A stretch of DNA of 60,000 nt. Origin: Bugula neritina (lineage: Eukaryota > Bryozoa > Gymnolaemata > Cheilostomatida > Bugulidae). The notes beneath the pieces were generated by a model. That model did no database searches, was not told the origin of the DNA, and saw only the letters and a program-made list of their open reading frames with translations. The DNA is taken from NCBI GenBank assembly GCA_964035545.1, contig OZ037768.1, positions 17,667,875 through 17,727,874 on the forward strand. Direction: 5' to 3'. The first letter of the stretch is position 1. The number at the start of each line of letters is the position of its first letter. The translations under genes and the position numbers were made by a program. This document shows positions 11,884 to 25,382 of the stretch, piece after piece.

Positions 11884-14800
11884 ATTGTAAAAACTATCGG
11901 TTGGCAGGTTACAACTATAATCAATTATTCTATGTTTGTGATGACAAGGTCTTGTTTTGTAGAGCGTCCAAATGGGCAAAGCTTTTAAGGGTAGATGTTG
12001 ATGTGATTTCAATTTTGTATTTCCAGTTATATAAATATACAACCGGAAAAAATAGCCATTTTAAATTTTGACAGGTACTTCAACCAGATTGAATAAGTCG
12101 CATGGTAATGCATGACTGAGCTCTTTTTTATGATCTTATATCTGTATGTATATTAAACAAATTTCATTTGTTGTTTTTATTTGTTGCACTTAGAAATCCA
12201 CCCAGCAGTGGAATGTTATTTTGCGCTGGTCGCAAATAAATTTTACTTAAATCAATTCAAATGTAATGTTATGCATAACATATCTTAAATCATCCATCAT
12301 CCGCCATAAAATCCGGTTGTCACTTATCTCGTTTATCTTGCAATGTTCTTGCTTGATTGAGCTCATAAACACATACAGTCTTGGGAGATGTTAACAAATG
12401 TTTCTGCCAACACTGGCTGGTACCAACATCTCTACACGCACATATTTAGTTAAACCCTAATCACTATAATACAGCTAATCCATTTAATTGTTTGTTTTTG
12501 AAAGTTATATGATATTTTGATGGCTATAGGTAATGAATGTTGTCTTTCAAATGTTCCGTGTATATAATTTGTGCGACTGGATCTTAGCCATTACTTAAAA
12601 TGGTAAAAAGATATAACAGTTGTCAAAAGTAATATGTTAAAAATATTTAGTCTTAGAATCCCCTAAGCAAACTTAAAGCAATAACTTGCAGTTGTGAATC
12701 TGTGACACTGTACAAATCGTCAAGTTGCATTTAAACAGTGCTAGCTTTTTAATAGGTAGAAATCTCAAGCTCCGTAATTATATACTTAATTTTCTCTAGT
12801 AACATCGATATAATCTTTTTAGGCCCCTAACCATCCTTCCATTTCATTTTATATAGCTCATATGCAAATGTTGCTCATCAATAACTGCTCAGCTTTTCTT
12901 AAACATTTAAGTTGTGTTGAATTATATGATTGCCTTATTAATATTTGTTGTTGCATGTTTATTAAGCCTGTCATTTCAATCAACTCTGTTCAAGATACAT
13001 ATTATTATATAATTCATATTAATTACTATTAAATAGATGCTACAACTATGTAGCATATATTACTTGATATAATAGCTCACTGCACATTACTTCATATCTA
13101 ATGTTGGATTTTGTAATATCCTCAAAAGCCAGTAACTTAAGTCAAATTATATAGTTTGGGTGGACAAAAACTGTTTTTGTATAATATTTGATGAGATTAA
13201 AAATAAACAAGAATGTTTGGAGTTATCCTTTCTCAAACTGAAACATAGGCAGGACAACTCTCAATAAGCTACCCTTGAATTTGGTCATGCAAAGTCGAAT
13301 AGTTATTAAATAAAGTTTATTTTCTGCTAAAAGCTAAATTACTGGTGGAGAAAAAGTGCAAGGTAAAAATATTTGTCTCTGTACAAAGAAAATAATCATA
13401 GCTAATCAAACGCAGATATGCTACATTTACTGATTTACATTGGACTATTCATTTATAGATGGCAAAGAACATCAAGTCTGCTGTGAAAGTAACATAGCCT
13501 CTGGTAGCTAGAGAACTCAATCTCAACTTATTCCTTTGTATATTCATTTTGTAATTTATGATTTAACAGGCTTTTGTTAACTTAAAAATAATATTAAATC
13601 ACTTTTTATAACAATATTGTATTTCAACTGCACTCATATTTTATTGCTCCACTGCACAATAAACAACATTTTAATGACATCGCAGCCATAAACGATTGAT
13701 AATACAACAAATTTTACAACACCTAAAGATGAGACTTCTCAATATCTACAACCTGCACAAGTATATATGAAACAATTAAAAACAATTAAATATACAGTAA
13801 AAACCACAAATCACTATGTAGACTTGAATAGAAAAAACCGTATAGAACAATTGAGTACAAAATGGCTGTAAAACATTCAGCAAAAATATTTATTATATAC
13901 ACTAGAATGTACCATAGAATGCGCTAAATACTGAACTAAAAAAATAATCTATTTATTAACCAGCTAATAACAACAAGTGTAAAATGAGTATTGGCACATT
14001 TTAAAAGAAATTATTTGCCAAAAAATGGACAGAATTTACTTGATAAAACTGAGAACACTACTACATATACAGTTTACCAAAGTACAAGTAACAAGTTTTT
14101 ACTGAATTTATACTTGACAGTATAAGCTTTGAGTGTGAATTTGACTATCTTAGGAGATTAGAACAGGCTCTCCAAATAGATTTAGTCAAAATTGATATCT
14201 GAAACAGAAATTGAAAAGAAATCATTCTCAATTGTTTCTGTTACCAGAACAGGGTGGAGATAGATGAGGATAGGTGGGGTTAGGATTCTAAACTGTTAAT
14301 GCAAATAGTTAATAGAGCTAGTTAAAAATGCTAACTATCCTAATCAATTAGAATTGAAAAATGGAATTATTTCTAATAAACTTTGTAATACAAAATATAC
14401 ATGAGAAATTCCAGCCTTATTAAACTAATAAATTCATGCAGTAACTGATGAACTTAAAATCTTCTATTTTGATAACAGAAGGTAAAATTATGAAATAGAA
14501 AAGCCAAGGAGTTATTTAAATATGCATGACAGACTTATTCCAGAATAAACTACATCCAAGAAAATTTCAACTTAAATAAGAATATCAGATTTCTTTAAAG
14601 TGCACATGCTTATGAGACTTCCTGTAAGTTTTTAAGCAGACTAAGGATTTGCCTCTCACCAAGCTGGCAACATAGCAAGAGGACTGGTTCACATGGCCCA
14701 ACGTTTACTAGAACAATGCTCTAACCACTAGATCATGGCTGCACAAAACTTGGAAAAACCTCGGCACAGCAAGATTTCTGTGTGATAACATGTGATAAAC

Positions 14801-15466
14801 CACGAACTACATGTACAGAGATTAATATGTTTGGAAAATGTAAGTAATAATTATTGAAGTAAATCGATACGATCTATAAAGGTTATAGTAGCATGAAGCC
14901 GTGGAAGAAAGAATGGTCTATTTTAACTAGACTGGTGTTTAAGACTGATTAGGTAAAGAATTGCAGGTCAATAACAAGAAAATAGTGATACACTGTAAGC
15001 GAAAATGAACAAGCATAAACAATGTCCATATAATTAAGAGAAATAGTCTATACTATACAGGATGACACGTTTAGTATTAGCAATGTGATTTTTTTCTGAA
15101 GCTAATTTTTCAGTTCCATGATTAAATTTGTCTACTAATGCAGGAATACTAACTAAGGGAATTGTATTTAATTTCATACATGAATGCAATGAGTAGCAGC
15201 CATTTTACACAAAAATTTAAAAGGATATTTTACAAAATAGTTTTCATGATAAAAGTTTTAGCATGATAGTTTTAGTATTAAAAATTAATTTCATTGCTGA
15301 ACAATTTCTATGTAAACCTCAATTTAGAACTTCAAATTAATTTTAACTTACAAACTACTATCCCATATTTGAATTGCGAGAACAACTCCCAAAATAAAAA
15401 TTGACACAATATTTAGGCATGAAGCATGTGTCTTGTGATTGTAGATGTGAAGAGTGCAGGTAAAAC
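11884..15466. other. Intergenic region between convergent genes
   Basis: About 3.6 kb of AT-rich sequence between the PNT gene (+) and the 3' end of the nuclear receptor gene (-). It presumably contains both 3' UTRs. I see no exon, RNA gene or clear mobile element. Confidence 0.5.
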
Positions 15467-18400
15467 TCAAGTTATACCTGGAGGGTTCTGATCGTTAAAG
15501 CTAAGAATAATTTTTTGTTTGGCCACAGCCGTTTCCAGGTGTGTCAACAGTTGAGGAATTTCATTCAGCATTTCTTTACTGTTGAGCCTAGTGGAGGAGA
15601 TCTACAAACAGGATGTAGCAGTAAATAATGACACTATTTCCTGTTTAGCGGAGAGTTCACTATTTAGAAGATCAAAAACCAGTCAATTACAAAGCAGCAG
15701 TTTTATGCATGACTATTTCTACAGCACAGGTTTCAGTAAAAATATCTTGGCCCAAACTCAAATTTCTACTGTCTTATGCAAGTTTACTCGAGTAATGCAA
15801 TCTTACCATAAATGCTATAGAGAAACAATATTTTAATTTATTCTTTGAATTACACAAAATACTCTATTTCAATAACTATAGACAACTATTAAATAAGCAT
15901 AATAGGGTGGCAGTGAAAGGGCTAAGAACAACCTAACAAAACCCACCTCATGTGCGAGAGCTGCTTTGAATTGCTGGTGAATGTGAGAAATGGCTGCTGG
16001 ATCTTTCAAGTCAGGCACATCTGAAAGCAATTTAAATTATATCATTTATATCTCAAAGCTCAAAGTATATCAGTAAAACTTCTGTGCAAAAATTTGCTGG
16101 TTTTTTAAATTCAAGTTTAATACTAAAAAGTTGTCCACTCTTGTAAGTGGTGTGTGTGTAATGAGATAACTTACTATCGACGGTAAGTGCCACGCCACAT
16201 AAAATTGCTGTTTCATTGATACTAAACCTAACAGCGTTTTGCCTCCTTGTATACTCATATAAATAAGTTACAAAATCTGCGGGGAGAATCTTCTCCATCC
16301 ATTCTCTGGTGTAGACATATTCGTTGCAAAATGGTATGTAAGTCTGGCCGTTCTTGAACAACGGAGAGTTCCATATCTGCAGGTGATCATAACATAAACT
16401 TAAGTGAAGCGTGTAGAATACATGCAAACCAGATCTTCTACTATTCCTGTTAAATCATCCTCAAACCAAGAAATAAATCGCTAATTCAAACTTAGCCACG
16501 TATATAAGTAAATGATATAACAATTGAGCAATTCAATGAATATAAACATATTTAATTATATTACAAATCATATTATATTACATTATGTTACAAAGCATAA
16601 ATAACTGCATCCCATGTATAGATCTCAGTGAATCAGTCAGGGAGTTAGTCAGTGAATCAGTCAGTCCACTGCTCAGTTCAACTGTAGGCTAATCATTCCA
16701 TAGAAAAACACCAGATCTGGTCTCAGAAACTTACCAAAGAGGTAGAAAAAATAAGTTATTATTCAACTAGGAAAATAATACTTTTATTGTTGCCAATATT
16801 TGTGCTGACTAATCACAATTATTATTTTCAACTGCCAGCAGAATAAAATGTATCAACATATTGAAAACATCATAACTGTCTGAAAGGTCACCAAAAGTTT
16901 TTAAAACAAAAGAAAATCTACAGCTGTACTGTAGCTATTTGAATATAAAAACTTATTTTCATCAAATAAATGTAAAAGTTGCCAGTTAATGAACTGGTGA
17001 CTTAAATGTAAGGAACCAAAATTCTTGCAGTACCACATAAATATTTTCAGCAATAACACTACCTCTAGTATTAACTCTACTTTCAGTACTAACACTACCT
17101 CTAGTACTAACTCTACCTTCAGTATTAACTCTACTTTCAGTACTAACTCTACCTTCAGTACTAACTATACCTTCAGTATTAACTCTACCTTCAGTATTAA
17201 CTATACCTTCAGTATTAACTATACCTCCAGTATTAACTCTACCTTCAGTATTAACTCTACCTTCAGTACTAACTCTACCTTCAGTATTAACTATATCTCC
17301 AGTATTAACTCTACCTTCAGTATTAACTCTACCTTCAGTACTAACTCTACCTTCAGTACTAATTCAACAATGAAGTAATGGAGAAACAGTCAAGTTAAAA
17401 GTAGCTCCACAACCTACCACAGACAAACTGAGATCAATACATAGGAAAACAGTGATGGATAACCAAGAACTGCAAAGTTCAACAAACCAGCAGAAACTTC
17501 AGTTAATAACTTACACAAGATACCTTGACTGCAAAACATTTGATAGCAAAAGAAAACAGATTAAAAATATTGATTTTCATAACAGAGTGCATCAGAGCAT
17601 CTGTATGCTATGTAATCATCTAATGGGTGGTAAAACCATCAACTCCAATGCAGACATTCTTGGTTATTTTATAAGCTTACCAGCCATAGAGGTAAATAGG
17701 AATGTTGAATGAGAATTTTCGTATCTTCAGCGCTAACTTTATTCAGCAAAGGACATTTCAAACAAAATTCTATAACACAACGTCAAACAATTATTATACT
17801 GCAAACTTTATACGATTTATTGAGCACAACCTTGGCATTACTATATTCCAGTTCTGAATGCATGCGTTAGTTTGATCCGAGAGTTGAAACAGAGAAAATA
17901 ATTTTTCTCTGTAAGGTGTAATGTCAAGATAAAACCATGCATACAACTAAAACTAACTACGATAAGTTGCTCTGTTAAGGTATATAAGAGTCAAGGCAGC
18001 CCAACAACAAACTCAATTCCATTATCAACTACAGCCGGTTAGACTGTTATAATGGTCAACTCTAAATATTGTTAAACTAATCGTTGGCACTAGAAAAAAC
18101 CTCGATGCAATATTAGCCCTCAAGTCACCATTTATTTTCTCACTGGCGAAAAAAGTAACTCATGTTATATAAGCTATATTTCCCGATATACAGTTCCACC
18201 ATATGAAGTATAACTTCCAGTGGGAAACTGTCAATGGTGAAAACCAACTGCAAGAGTTGTCTGCAACATCCAATATAACTACACTGAAAGGGACTGAGTG
18301 ACTGTATATTTTAAACTACAAGCCTATATACAATAGAGAGTATATACTATACACCACGAAAATATTGCTACTGTAACTGCAATAACTGCTTACTATTTAA

Positions 18401-21400
18401 TAAAATGCATTCCGGTTAAACTAGAGTCAAGCCACAAAATTAAATTAAAGCCACACAATGGCCTTCAAACTTGAACTTGCTTGCTTTGCATTACCATATT
18501 TAAAGTGAAACGTGTGAACTATAGATAAGAAGGTATTCGAACCACACCTGATATCTTTAGCTTATAAAACTGTTTTGAAAGAGTATAAAACTTGGCAGGT
18601 GCTTTTACTGAACCACAGTAGAGTTACAATAGCTTGGTATGACAATCTGAAAGCACATAAATCTAGTTTAAAATCAGACTTTCAACACTTTTTGCTCGCA
18701 AACACTTACTAAGCATTAGGTCATTATACACTCCTACTGACTCCATTAGGTACTTCCAAACAGTGGATAAGTTCTCTTGCCGAAGAGGTATCATTCTGTC
18801 AGTCTGCAATCAGTATAGAAGTCTGGTAAACTAGTGCAACAGCTTGCACTCAACATTATTTAGTTGTCTAATTGACTAGACTATAGAGAACATTATCAGT
18901 AAGCATTTTAGAAGTTTTCTACACAACTAACAGTAAAGAAAGAAGCAATGGAGTCGCAGTGGATAAGCTTTGGTTTGCAACAGCACCAGTTAACCAGCAC
19001 TTTGTACTTTTATCAGTTATTGAGCCTAAAAGTGAGTTTATACCTTCAAAATGTTCAATCAGAAATTCAATTTGACTGAGTTGCATGGCATTATAAAAGC
19101 CACTTGTCAAAATTTTTGACTTGCTATAACTGGTCGATTTCAGAAGAACAATCAAAGGGAATGATAACTCCTTGTAGATATTGGTATTTCATTGTGATTT
19201 GACTAGATGACTCACAGATTCATTAGTTCAAGTAAAAGCTCCACAAGTAAAAGCGCCACAAGTAAAAGCTTCATGTTCACAATATCAAATAACAACACCG
19301 ACTGCCTTTCTCAATGCCACTTTTGTAGTGTCACTTTACTAATTCATAATGTTTTCAAAGGGCATTAAATAGCAACTAAGAGGGTCCTATTTTACTATTA
19401 GAAAGTGAGCTTCCGCATCAAAATGATTTCAACCATTTTCAGTAAAACTATAAGCGATATTAATTGAAACATAAACACAACATAAGATTGGAAAGGTGTT
19501 GGTGAGGTGAGCATGATAAGTGAATTTGTCCTAAATCCGAACAGACGTAACCAATGGTTAACATAACCTGAAGAATTTCTATAGAATTACAATATTATTA
19601 ATTTTATAGGGGGAAACACTGTGATCAATTGAGACAACTGAGCGGAGGGTGAGGCTATGCAACCCTATTCACCGAACTTTGTACTCTTAATTTGTAAATT
19701 TTATTTCAACATTTGTCCAACCACCTTACCACTCTATAAGTTAATCTTACTTCAAGGCATCAGAAAGTTTCCTAGTTCCAGTAACAGGTGTAGGTTTTTC
19801 CAATTTTAAAACCTGACATCAGTCACTGAGTTGATAAGATTTCACGAACAATACTGGTGTTGGACTCTTAGCCAATTTTCTTGGTGCCAACATAAATAAT
19901 ACATAACAAGATTGTTAAGAATCAGTCTAGTTGAAAAAGCTATAAAGCAATATTACGTATTTTCAACCACCATTTAATGCTACATTAATAATTTCCAGAG
20001 AAATTATACAAATTTTAGGGTGCATTAGAACCAATACCCTCTGTGTTGTCAGCATAGTGTACAAGTTATAAGACCTACACTGCCCGTAGCTATCATTTCC
20101 TCCATGATATCCACTCCTCTCCTAATATCACTTGTCACATCCCAGTAAACCTTTGCAACAGACTTGATGAGATTGTTCAGAGTTTGCTCAGAATTTCTAA
20201 GACTGGAGGGAGATGTGAACTCACTGCGAACATCATCAAATGAGCCATAATCAGAGTGGATGTCGTGCTACAAATATTCGTATTGCTGCAAATTGGAGAT
20301 TTGTTTATGGCAAATTAATTTCATGAATTAATAGTCCTTCAACATTGCGGCATTCACAAGTTAAAGATTAGGATGTTAGAAAAATTAACTATGCTATCAA
20401 AAGATTTAAATTGTGAATAAAACAAGCAATATTCAATGTAAAGTTTTACTGTCTAATATCTACAATACATCTAAACATATCACACAGCATTAGGTATCCT
20501 GGTAAAACTGGCACAGGTAAAAATGACACAAGTAATAATGGCACAAGTGGAAAAGTATGTAAAAATGGCACGTTTTCAATATTGGGGTTTAGGGTAAAGG
20601 GTTATGAATTTGGGGTTTAGGGTTTGAGTTTAGGTTTCGAGTGGGAGAGGTTTGGAAAAATTCAACATTAGTGTGCCGTATTTACCTACTTTTCCATTTG
20701 TGCCATTACTACCTGTGCCAATATTACCTGTGCCACTTTTACCTAAACTGACAGCATTCACAAGTCAGTTGGGGGGTACAATAAGTATGCATACAAGTAT
20801 GTGTGTATGCATGTATACTAGTAGACGTACAAAATTGGGGCTGCATTGCTGTGGAGGAGGAATATCTTCATACAGAAGTTGGTTGGAGGAAGGAGTAGTA
20901 TCTATAGAGTTCACATTCTGTATATCCAGAAGCTGGGTGCTACTGCCATTCTGGGAGTTACACATTATTGCCTGACTGGTGCTGCTGTTGCATCTAGAGG
21001 CAGCAGTTACTGTAGGGGAATGACTATGGAACTCAGAACTGTCTTTAGTATTGCTGCCGTATGACTGATAGGGTTGAACAGCTGGTGATTGATAAGTGTT
21101 GAGTGAGCTGAGGCACACATCGTGTCTATTGCCTGCTAACTTGTGCCTGTCAGAATATTTGGCACCATAATTCACTTTATGTACAGGATAGCGGTTAGAT
21201 GAGTACGTGGGGTCACCGGGGTCAACTGGCTGAAGAGGTGGGTGGTGTTTACTGCTAGCCATGGAATGCCAGTCACTGAAGCTGTGGTCAGCATAGCTAG
21301 ACGTTAGAGGAGGCAAAGCTGGCATCATGTTATGCAGTAAAGTACCACCTTCAGCTATTCTAGGCAGTATGGCCAGAGTAGGAGGAGCCATTTCTCTGGA

Positions 21401-24215
21401 CTCATCCATTGCTATGACTTCGTCCAGTACCTGCCCCATTTCATAGTTATTCTGTTGAATGGAGGCCATGTTATATCCAGGATTGCAATGGTATGCTTCA
21501 GCCATGCGCCTCTCTCCACCCCCGTGTAGCACCTCCTGGAATTGCCCTGCACACATATGTTGAGTGAATCAAATGCTCTAGAGTCTAGATTATATCTATA
21601 ATCTACAGATTTTACGACTAGTTAATAATAAACAAGTCAGCAATTACTGGCAGCATTCTCAGCTTCAGTCTGAGAGGGGGAAATTCTCAACTAATTAACA
21701 ACAGACAGCATTAGAACAGTTGGAAAGAAATGAAAAGCAGTATATTGTAAAAGTCATCAGATAATGGCCATTGATTGGTAACTAGAATATACATGAACTA
21801 CACTAAAGTGAAAACAGGGAGTCATACAGTTGATTTCATTTTTAAAATAATTTTTCAATAAAATTATAAAGCGTGGATGCAAGTAGCCAACTAAAAACCC
21901 CTGCATTTAGTAACATAACAGCTAAACGCCATTCACTTTGCTGCGAGCAACCTCAAGCAGCCCATGGCTTTCTACTATTATGGTATAAATCTTAAAGTAG
22001 TGACATACTTTGGGAGTTCCGGATATTCTGGTGAACAGGGCTACAGTGACTGCCTGCACCGACTCTGTTGTTACAGGTCTTCATCAGTTTGAGTGGGGGA
22101 GGTCCATTCACCTCTTCATTCACTGCAGCACCACTATCTGTCTGTCTAGCCTCACTGCTGTTTTCTTCAAGAGCCTTTTGTCTTTGGACTTTCGGGATCC
22201 GTCCCATCTTGATAGCTAAGACAGGGCTGCACATTTTAGTGAATAAACAGTGAACGAAATATTTCTGAATTGAAGAGCAAATTTGAAGTAATTAAAAAAG
22301 GTTTTAACTCATGACATTAATTAGAAGAGTTTATTAAATGGAGTCCATTTGAGCTAACATGAAGTAGATTGGCTGACACTGGCTCAAGTAATGGCCAGTT
22401 GGTCATACACTAACATTAGTAGTGAACTTCTCGAGGTGAAAGTAATGCTAGTAGACAGCCAACTATAATGAGTGACTTTCAGCAAGGTTGCCAGCCCATC
22501 AGACATTGTATAAATATAGTTAGGCCTATATTTATACAATGTAGGTCATTTCAACAACCTTATTTTTGGCATCAACAATACAACGTAACCGCAGCTTAGA
22601 CTTTGACCTTAAATACTGGTTTCATCTATCAGAACAATATGGCTATGATGTACTCAAAGCTTGTAACCATAGACTGCAAGTAAGCTCTTAGTCTGGAATG
22701 TTTACTGAGTGATAGCCTTCAGGTAAACTATTTATCACCTCACCCTCTCAAGTTCAACGTGAAGCATCACATTAATAACAATGTGACAAGATTAGTATTT
22801 CAGTGCTTTGCTCATTCACGATAGTGTAGTAAAACTTATCATCTGTGAACTTAATGGGGAGTGCAAGCTTAAGGACTGGTCAACGCTCTGATCAGTTATG
22901 GTTTCATACAGTTATTTCTACAACTTGAGTTGCTTATCACCAATATTAGTATCCATGCCAGGATATTAAATTTACACCACAATGCGATGGCTAAATCATG
23001 AAATAGTTGCTTCATTATTATTAAATTTTCCAACAACTTTCAAAAGAGCAGTTCTCTATTGATTCAGTTTGAGAAGCCAGGTGGTATGACATTGCTGACG
23101 GATAAAGCCGCTGCCTTTGAAAGGTACACAAATCTGGTATAAGACTTCATGAGCTATTAGAAAAAATCATTACTAGTCATTATTGGCTTCGAGTAGTTCA
23201 TAATGATAGGCAAAACCACCTTACGAAGTATAAATTACAAACTTCCAAGAAAACACATTCTTATTGCTATCATACTGCATGATAACCATAAAGTGAATAA
23301 AATTGGCACGTGATAATGAGCTAAGTTGAGATTATTATGGAAGTTGAGTATTCAACTTCTTCCCCCCTCCCCCATTAGCTAGCAATAATAAGTATAGAAC
23401 TCAAGCCACCACAACTGAATACAAAAGAGACAGTGAACTCTGAAAACCATAAATACTCATTCAGGCAGAACCAAGCTAGAGGAGAAATATATTTCACTGA
23501 TGGGAAGCAAATCTGATGACAAGCAATGGAATAACTTCAGCAGTTAGTGAAGGATGAGGTGGATGAGCTGTTGCCAGTATAACATGATGGTAGTAGCACT
23601 GTTGAGAGTACTTATTTAGTTTGAGTAGTAGCTGAGAGCTAAGGCTAGCTGGTAATTCTAAACTAGTTCCACTTACCTTAATGAACAAAGTACCAGCATA
23701 AGTAATGGCAAGACACAAAACCAAACATATAACAGAAGTGGGAGAACCACAGAATTAAAACTTTATTTCAACAGAAAACCTGTCGATAACTTTACTCAGT
23801 TTCACATTGAACTTCCGCTCAGTTCAAGAGAGTAGAGATAACAGTACTAAGAAGCCAGACAGAAATAGCTAGCTTACCATCCATAGACATGCCAAGTTCT
23901 AGACATCTGTTGAACCTACACAGCTTGCACTTTATTCTGTTCTCCGGGTCTATAGAACACTTATCGTTGTGTAAGCATTTGTATTTGCCAAACTTGGGAA
24001 GACTTCGTTTGAAAAAGCCCTAAACAGAACAAATACAAAATCCGGATACAAATCATTTTAACAGGTGGAAGCAGACTTCCCAGATGCTGCTATAAAACTA
24101 ATTCAGCCTTCACCTTGCAACCTTCACATGTATTGGCCCCATAATGCTTTCCTGTAGCCTGGGCACCACAGACACGGCATTTTCCAAATGGAAAGGGTAT
24201 AGCTCCCTGGGGCAT
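15467..24215 (-). CDS. Nuclear receptor (DBD plus divergent LBD)
   Basis: A ligand-type transcription factor acting in the nucleus. Ten coding exons on - join in phase to 634 residues: 24215-24114, 24019-23878, 22215-22009, 21546-20831, 20267-20079, 18803-18710, 17724-17681, 16376-16175, 16020-15947 and 15601-15467. Residues 13-78 hold both C4 zinc fingers (CRVCG..., then CKLCRFNRC), the P-box CEGCKGFFKR and the C-terminal extension GMSMDAIKMGRIPK. An intron falls exactly between CEGCK and GFFKR. About 310 residues of Ser/Pro/Gln-rich hinge follow, mostly one 716-nt exon. The LBD (from about 390) is recognisable by FVTYLYEYTRRQNAVRFSIN, ILCGVALTVD, PDLKDPAAISHIHQQF and LNEIPQLLTHLE. It lacks an obvious AF-2 helix. 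The start ATG at 24215 follows an acceptor; possible 5' UTR exons lie near 24834-24961. The 44-nt exon 17724-17681 was chosen because it is the piece I found that fits phase 1 to 0. The family is certain; the subfamily is not. Confidence 0.9.
17049..17363. repeat. 18-bp minisatellite in a nuclear receptor intron
   Basis: About 17 head-to-tail copies of an 18-bp unit close to TTCAGTAYTAACTCTACC. Variation is confined to a few positions. All copies keep one + frame open (Ser-Thr-Phe-Ser-x-Asn), but this lies antisense to, and within an intron of, the receptor gene, so I treat it as a repeat and not a gene. Confidence 0.95.
19231..19275. repeat. Three 15-bp repeat units
   Basis: Units starting at 19231, 19246 and 19261 share AGTAAAAGCKYCACA (the third is degenerate). 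They resemble the 15-bp units of the larger inverted array at 20501-20743 in the neighbouring intron. Confidence 0.8.
20501..20743. repeat. Inverted array of 15-bp GGTAAAA..GGCACA units around a TTTAGGG-rich core
   Basis: The left arm 20501-20571 and right arm 20673-20743 are 71 bp each and strongly reverse-complementary. Each arm is itself built of about 15-bp units of the type RGTAAWAATGGCACA. The roughly 100-bp loop holds repeated GGGGTTTAGGGT motifs (about 20585-20640). It lies in an intron of the receptor gene, about 90 bp past the donor of the long hinge exon. It may be a small DNA element or a locally expanded hairpin. Confidence 0.85.
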
Positions 24216-25235
24216 GGTCAGTCTGAAATAAAAATTATAATAAATTATTGCCTCAAATTATTTTATAGTCATACAAATTGCACTACCGACTGTTTTCTAT
24301 TTTATCACATCGCATCAAATAATTATAACTTTATCATGCTAAATTGAGATGTGCTTTCAAGTTGAATAAATTGTTACATGGTAGAAGCAGACTTGAATTG
24401 ATGCAGATATGGTTTATTAAATAAATGAACTAAGATGAAAGTTTATAGATATTATACATGTAACTTGCAAGAGCTCAAAACAAACTGCGTGAATTTTTCA
24501 AAATCTAAATTACCCCCTAAAAAGTCCAAATTCCCCCTAGGGGGGAATTCCCCCCAAGGTTGGAAACCACTGTGTTACAGTAACAACATTTAACAGTTTC
24601 CATGTCAACTACCAATCTCAGTGTTTTTACAAGCAGATTGTAACTTGCATCAAAGGCAGATGCCACCATTGCATAATGATCTGAATTACAGCAAAAAGTA
24701 ATAATTACATGTAAACTTAGTTATAGTTGAGAGACGTCAGCCGTGCTGCATGTCAAATTATAGAATTCCTAATTACTATTATTATAAAAACAACACCATG
24801 TAATGCTATGACTAACACAATCTTACCAGCAGTTTGACAAAACGAGCCCTTATTTTCCTTCCTTCAGGTCCAGGAGAGCCGAGTTGTGGGCAACGTCAAC
24901 TACCAGCAGACTAACTATCTATGTTAGCACAGCTTCTTACCAGGTTTTGCTCTTTATTCATGGCTGCTAAAGAGATAGTAATGCGTCCCCATGTCCAATA
25001 CGATTAAGATACTAAAAGGTTGAGTATATTAAGCCAATCAGCAACCAGTGTGCATAGAAATAATATGTAGGACATTTTATCCCGCATAAACTTGTCAATG
25101 CTATAGCAGAACCAGGGTCATTCACAGTCTAGCTATAGCATAAATCAAAAGTATGTCATAAATCAGATAATTAAAATATTATTTAGCCACGTCAGTTCGC
25201 CTGATAATTAATACAGTGCAGATCTACACCTATAT

Positions 25236-25382
25236 CACTGCGTTTCCATGGATTTTTTCATTCGGCTAATGGAAACAGTTACATCGGATGAAACCGCAAC
25301 TATAAGGTAATGCAAACCACAAACCACAAATATTCCGTATGAAGCATTCATTCGCATTATGCGCAGTCATGGAAACGCAGTG
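25236..25382. mobile_element. MITE-like element with CACTGCGTTTCCATG termini
   Basis: A 147-bp segment begins CACTGCGTTTCCATG and ends with its reverse complement CATGGAAACGCAGTG. It is flanked on both sides by TAT, consistent with a 3-bp target duplication. There is no coding capacity. The superfamily is unassigned; a Harbinger-type origin is possible from the 3-bp duplication but not shown. Confidence 0.75.

Noticed and set aside
17025-17378. Plus-strand open frame of Ser-Thr-Phe-Ser-x-Asn repeats
   Set aside because: It is a translated 18-bp minisatellite inside an intron on the opposite strand, with no start context or neighbours.
24951-24961. Upstream ATG exon (Met-Asn-Lys-Glu-Gln...) as the receptor start
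   Set aside because: Its phase does not fit the next exon directly, and the intervening candidate exon near 24834-24870 has stops or the wrong phase. The ATG at 24215 is simpler.
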